A DNA stretch of 64,000 nt from Aphelocoma coerulescens (lineage: Eukaryota; Chordata; Aves; Passeriformes; Corvidae). The stretch lies in the NCBI RefSeq assembly GCF_041296385.1, contig NC_091033.1, forward strand, positions 15,334,501-15,398,500. Direction: 5' to 3'. The notes under the pieces are model-generated. The model made no database searches. It saw nothing but the letters and a program-made list of their open reading frames with translations, and was not told where the DNA came from. Below, piece by piece: positions 59,612-64,000 of this stretch. Positions within the stretch are counted from its first letter, which is position 1. Each line of letters opens with the position of its first letter. The translations under genes and the position numbers were made by a program.

Positions 59612-62600
59612 ATGGGGAATGTGTCCGACACCTCAGTGTTCACCTCCACCTTATCGGAGAGAGAAGACCTGATTTTTGGCACAGTCTATTTAGTCTTTGG
59701 TAAGGAAAGATGACCTGTTGATCCCCACGTCCCTGCCCAGCTGCCTGCCAGAGACAGTCAGGCCTCTTCAGTCACTGATGCTTCCAGAAGCGTCCAGTCA
59801 TTAGCAGAATAATTAAACTGTCCCTTCCCATGTTACTCAAAAGTATGATCTGGGGACTGCATTCCCCTCTCAGGGGAATTGCAATGCCTGTTATGGTTTA
59901 AATATTTGAAACATTGAATAACTTTGAGAAATATGCTGTAACTCCTACCACAGCCACCCGAGGTGAGACGGGCAAGGGCTCTGTTGGCACTACCAGCTTC
60001 AGATCTGTTGAAGGGGATTTGGAGCTCAAGCTGGCTCTTGATTTCAGCAGGAGTTGGTAAAGCTAATAAAGTGTACTTAGCACAGATGTGAGACTCACTG
60101 TGTGGGAAAAATGCCTTGTGAGGCTGGGAAGAAGGATAAATATCTCAGTACTCTGCTCTCCAGTGACTCCAAAGCCTCCAAAGCTCTGGATTTGGCCAGG
60201 TCCCACGTGGGAGTCCTGTTCCTGAGGGGAACTTTAGTGTTGGCCATTCAGTGGCTTTGGAAGCTGGTTCGTACCGTGGGATTTAATTTGCAGCCTAATC
60301 CATTCGGGAGGAACTCTTATGCTGCCCAACCTGCTCCAAGAGCAGCAAAGATTCCCCTTCCGAGGACACTGAAACATTTTTTCCATGAAATCACAATTAT
60401 GTAATGAAAAAGAGAAAGCACTCGTTATAAAACTTTAATCACCACTGTTGATTTAAATACACTAATAGCAAACAAAGAGCCTTCTTTTGTTTAGTCTGGA
60501 TTTTCCTTGATCTTCATAATGCCTTTCTTCTTGTTTATTTTGTTACCATGATATGGGACAGTGCAGACTCACAGGAGTGACACTGCCAGGAAGAAATTAC
60601 AAAGGCCAAGGGGCCCAGCTCTCTGGCCTCACATCAGAGGAGCAGTTGCACAAAGCTCCCGTTATTTTTCTAGCTGGAAGGAAGTGCCCCCTTGCTCCTT
60701 CCAGCTGGAACAAGTGACTTCGGCCAGATCCTGCACCCGGAGCCCATTGCAGTCTTATCCCATCACTGCCCTCCTACCAAGCCTCTGTAGGATCTCAGGA
60801 AGGGGAAGGCATCTGATCCAATGTAAAGTAGCTCCAGTTGTGCTCACAGAGCTCTGTGGGTCCTGTGGGCTCCCCTGCTCAGCCCACCCCAGAGAGGGAA
60901 GCCTGGAGCCCTCTCTACCCTCTGTAGACTTCTGCAGTGTTTCCTTCTGAACATCTCAAGATGCTCGTGGTTCCTCTCCTGGCTCTATTACACACAGCAC
61001 CATTCTCTGCCTCCTCCACAGGCATCATGTCCCTGTCTGGGAACTCGCTGCTGCTGCTGGTGGCCCATCAGAAGAGGTCCCTGCTGAAACCTGCTGAGTT
61101 CTTCATCGTCAACCTGGCCATCAGTGACCTGAGCATGACAGTGACGCTCTTCCCCTTGGCCACCTCCTCCTTCTTTGCACACAGGTACCTCATGGAAGTG
61201 GCTCTGCACTGGCCAGTGGCCCAGCTTGCAAACTGTCTGGGAACCAGGAGATCTCTGTCAGGTGCAGAGGGACTCGGGAGTGAGCCTGGTGGCACAGGGC
61301 ACATGTGAGCTCCCAGACCGCCATCCCACAGCGGGTGCTTTGCTGCTCCCTGTCCCTCCAGTTCCTCACACAGACCCGCTGCAAAAGGGGTTTGGTGGGA
61401 GCTGCTGTGGTCAGAGAATCTCCTGCACCCCTGGCTCCATCGCTGGGATGCTCAAGGAACAAATCTGGGGCAAGGTCATGCCCATATTTACTTGGTCAGG
61501 TGCTGGTACTGTGCAGCCTGTTGGAACCACCCCACCTGTGCCCAGCTTTGCTGCTGGAGTGGGACCAGCTGCTGGGAAATTCCCGACCTTCCTTCCCGCA
61601 AAGGAGAAGCCTCCTGTCCAGCCGAGTGCAGGGCTGTCAGCCCCCGCCCCGGGGGGAAGGACGGGCTCACCTGCAGGCTCTCCTTGCAGGTGGCTCTTCG
61701 ACCAGGCCGTGTGCACCCTCTACGCCTTCTGCGGGGTCCTGTTCGGGCTGTGCAGCCTGGCCAGCCTGACGGTGCTCAGCACGGTTTGCTGCCTGAAGGT
61801 CTGTTACCCGGCATACGGTAGGTGCTGGGATGGGTTATCTGTTCCTCACTTACACCCCTCTCTGTTAACAGAGCCCTCTTTGTTCTAATGAGCCGGATCC
61901 ACCTCTTCAGGGAAAGCTTTGCCCCAGGGCAACCTATTCCCAGTAAATATTTAGTCATAGAATCACAGAAGTAAGTTTACGTTGGAAAATATCTTCAGGA
62001 TCATTGAGTCCAGCTGTTACTACAGCACTTCCAAGTCCAGCACAAAACCATGTCCCCAAGTGCCACATCTGTGTGGCTGTATCACAACAGGTTGCAGGTT
62101 TTTGAATGTCCATACACACACTTGAGCTTAGACCAGAGCAGACTGCAGCTGGGAAGCCACAAGCTCTGGCAGAGCAAGAAGAGCTGCTTTCCCTGGTCCC
62201 TGGTGGGAGAGCCATAGGCTAAATGTATTTAATTCACTGAAATAATTAATACAGGAGAACTGGGTGTGCAGTATTACAGCTCATGTCTGTAGCCCCGTTT
62301 TCACCTGGATGTCCTCCACAGAGCTAAGGTGAATGTTTGCACTGCAGGGAGCACCTGAGGAAGTGAGGGAGCCCAGGGATGTTCCCTACACAGCTCCTTC
62401 TCCAATTCTTAATTTCCTCAGCTCAGCTGCCAATCCTCCCTCTAGCATTTATCTTCAGAACAGACTTTGCATTAAAGACCAAAAATAGAAATAAAACGGG
62501 AAATCAGAGATAGCAGTTTAATTTGCAGACCAGCGCCCCAGGGCTCCTCCTGTCGCCCTCTCCCGTGACTAGCTGCCTGTGTGCCCTGAGCTGGTGGCTG

Positions 62601-63641
62601 CTGCCAGCCACCAGTGTGTCCCCAGCAGCTCTCAAGGACAATGCTGGAGCACAGTCACCTTGGTTATGTGCCAGCACAACAGCTCAGGAGGTGGCTAAAA
62701 AGGTGGGAGGAAAGATAAAGATGAAAGTTGGCTGCGGAAAGGCAGCCCAGGTGACAGTGGCTTTTCCCTGCACAGCCTCTGCTCTTGATCAGCCAGTGCT
62801 TGGCAGCCTGGCACTTGGGGCTTATCTACAGCCCAGCCCATCTTCTGGGAGGAAATGCAGAATCAAATTGTGCTTTTAGTTGCTTAGTTTCAAAGCAAAA
62901 TGTTACTTGTATGTATGTCTGAAGATTTAGCACTTTATAGTGAGTCTTAGAACATCAGAGAGTTTGAGATTTGATGGGGGTTGGGACAAAAATGAAAACA
63001 AAACGTCTCCCCCAAAGCTTTGCTCAGCAGGGAGGGAAAGGTCCTTCAAGTGTCAGGATCTGGGGTGGTGGCCTTGAGCAGCCCTGCCCCGTGCCCAGGC
63101 ACTGCAGCCGGTGCCGTGTCCACACGACCTCCCAGCAATTCCCGGGAGGCCGAAGGGGCTGTGCGGCCGATCCTGCGGCCGGGCCGGACCCCGGCGTTTC
63201 TCCTGGCTCCTGGTGCCGGGGCCTGGAGCTGTGGGTGGCTCGGGGTGCAGTCCCCTCTCTCCCCTGCCCTGGCCCACGGGGAGCCCTCCTGAGCCCCGTC
63301 CCCACGCCGCAGGGAACAGGTTCTCGCGGAGCCACGCCGCGGTGCTGCTGCTGGCCGTGTGGGCCTATGCCCTGGCCTTCGCCGCGGCACCCCTGGCCCA
63401 GTGGGGCGGCTACGGCCCCGAGCCCTACGGGACAGCCTGCTGCATCACCTGGGAGGCCTCCAGCAGGGAGGCCACGCTCTACATCCTCGCCCTCCTCATC
63501 TTCTGCTACGTCCTCCCGTGCCTCCTCATCCTCGTGTCCTACGCGCTGATCCTGTGGACGGTGCGGGTGTCGCGGAGAGCCGTGCGGCAGCACACGTCCC
63601 CCCGGCGCAGAGCCCGCGGCGTGCACAGCCTGCTCCTCAAG
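59612..63641 (+). CDS. OPN5L1: OPN5-like opsin, Opn5L1 type (partial: first four coding exons)
   Basis: Coding exons 59612-59699, 61022-61184, 61690-61817 and 63313-63641 join by GT/AG rules with matching phases (88+163+128+329 nt) into 236 residues without a stop, covering TM1 to the TM5/TM6 loop. The exon(s) with TM6, TM7 and the retinal-binding Lys lie beyond the window. Exon borders match OPN5. Visible features: N-glycosylation site N3, TM1 GNSLLLL, TM2 NLAISD, HRW before TM3, TM3 Cys92 (rhodopsin C110), Tyr95 at the 113 position, Glu163 at the 181 counterion position and Cys169 (C187). Cys170 gives a tandem Cys-Cys, the residue described in chicken Opn5L1 as forming a retinal thiol adduct. 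The DRY triad is Val116-Cys117-Cys118. The first ATG is MGNVSD; an in-frame ATG at 59594 would add six residues but lies before the AG acceptor. The OPN5L1 rather than OPN5L2 call rests mainly on Cys-Cys. Confidence 0.85.
61953..62130 (-). mobile_element. CR1 LINE fragment in opsin intron 3
   Basis: On the plus strand TCATAGAATCACAGAAG then GGATCATTGAGTCCAGCTGT, CAGCACTTCCAAGTCCAGCA and CATGTCCCCAAGTGCCACAT is the reverse complement of a CR1 3' end, so the element is in minus orientation, opposite to the opsin. It lies between the exons for TM3 and TM4. It is a diverged, 5'-truncated copy. Confidence 0.88.
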
Positions 63642-64000
63642 GTACTGGGGGTCGGGGGCCTGTGGGGGGGTCTCGGGGTGCCCTGCCCAGCCCACTGCCC
63701 ACGGGCGGGCAGAGGCAGCAGGGTCCCTCCCGCTGGGCATCTGCTGCTCCTGATGAATTCTCCAGGTCTTTGTGTCAGTGTGGGTAACAACACATTGCTC
63801 CTCGTTTGAAGCCATCAGGTGGAGGAGTTTTCATTTTAAATTATATTGGAAAATATCATAAAGGAGCTTGCATGAGTCATTGTTCCCCAGACTACAAGCT
63901 AATACTATAATTTACCAAGTATATGTAAAACCCCCTGAATACCCTTTAAAAAACCACAGCACGAAAGAAAACAGCTTGCAAGCCTGGCTTTGAAGGAAAC
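63642..64000 (+). other. Start of the next opsin intron, cut by the window edge
   Basis: The donor GTACTGG follows the Lys236 codon. The remaining 359 bp change from GC-rich to AT-rich and contain no further exon with TM6/TM7 hallmarks (the FxxxWxP of TM6 or the NPxxY of TM7), so the rest of the gene lies downstream of the window. Confidence 0.8.

Noticed and set aside
59326..59703. 125-codon frame overlapping opsin exon 1
   Set aside because: It is out of frame with MGNVSD and does not continue into the TM1 part of exon 2.

Overview
This is vertebrate nuclear DNA, almost certainly from a bird. Genes are split by GT/AG introns, repeats are sparse, and the recognisable mobile elements are CR1-type LINE tails, the dominant avian family. 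The four genes found are SNAI1, RNF114, SPATA2 and a non-mammalian opsin of the OPN5-like group. SNAI1-RNF114-SPATA2 is the same linkage group as on human 20q13, read here in the opposite direction. The species cannot be told from the sequence.

Layout. 1-22.57 kb: no gene recognised. It holds an inverted repeat pair (1235-1296 / 1978-2039), several isolated CpG-rich patches, and AT-rich blocks dense in transcription-factor-like motifs that could be distal enhancers of SNAI1. 22.58-26.27 kb: SNAI1 on the minus strand (three coding exons, 254 aa, SNAG domain plus five zinc fingers), followed upstream by its CpG-island promoter. 26.7-29.79 kb: no gene seen. 29.79-35.16 kb: RNF114 on the minus strand (six coding exons, 221 aa, RING/C2HC/C2H2 E3 ligase), with a CR1 copy in intron 1. 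35.16-35.6 kb: a shared CpG-island promoter with NRF1, CRE and ETS sites, from which RNF114 (minus) and SPATA2 (plus) diverge. 38.52-41.46 kb: SPATA2 (two coding exons, 521 aa), with a long AT-rich 3'UTR to 41.8-43.95 kb. 43.95-56.5 kb: no gene seen. 56.5-57.3 kb: an isolated CpG island containing an 18/21-bp minisatellite. 59.6-64 kb: the first four coding exons of an OPN5L1-type opsin on the plus strand; the exon(s) for TM6-TM7 and the retinal-binding lysine lie beyond the window.

The genes do not form one pathway. SNAI1 is a repressor driving epithelial-mesenchymal transition; RNF114 is a zinc-finger ubiquitin ligase; SPATA2 bridges the deubiquitinase CYLD to the LUBAC subunit HOIP; the opsin is a retinal-binding GPCR. 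RNF114 and SPATA2 probably share promoter control.

The most interesting points are the opsin's tandem Cys-Cys in the second extracellular loop (the residue implicated in the self-regenerating 'reverse' photoreceptor mechanism of Opn5L1) together with loss of the DRY triad, a SNAI1 degron in which a glutamate replaces the first phosphoserine, and a minisatellite whose 18/21-bp units keep reading frames open on both strands and so create false ORFs. No searches or alignments could be run; family assignments rest on recognised residues and splice-consistent reading frames.
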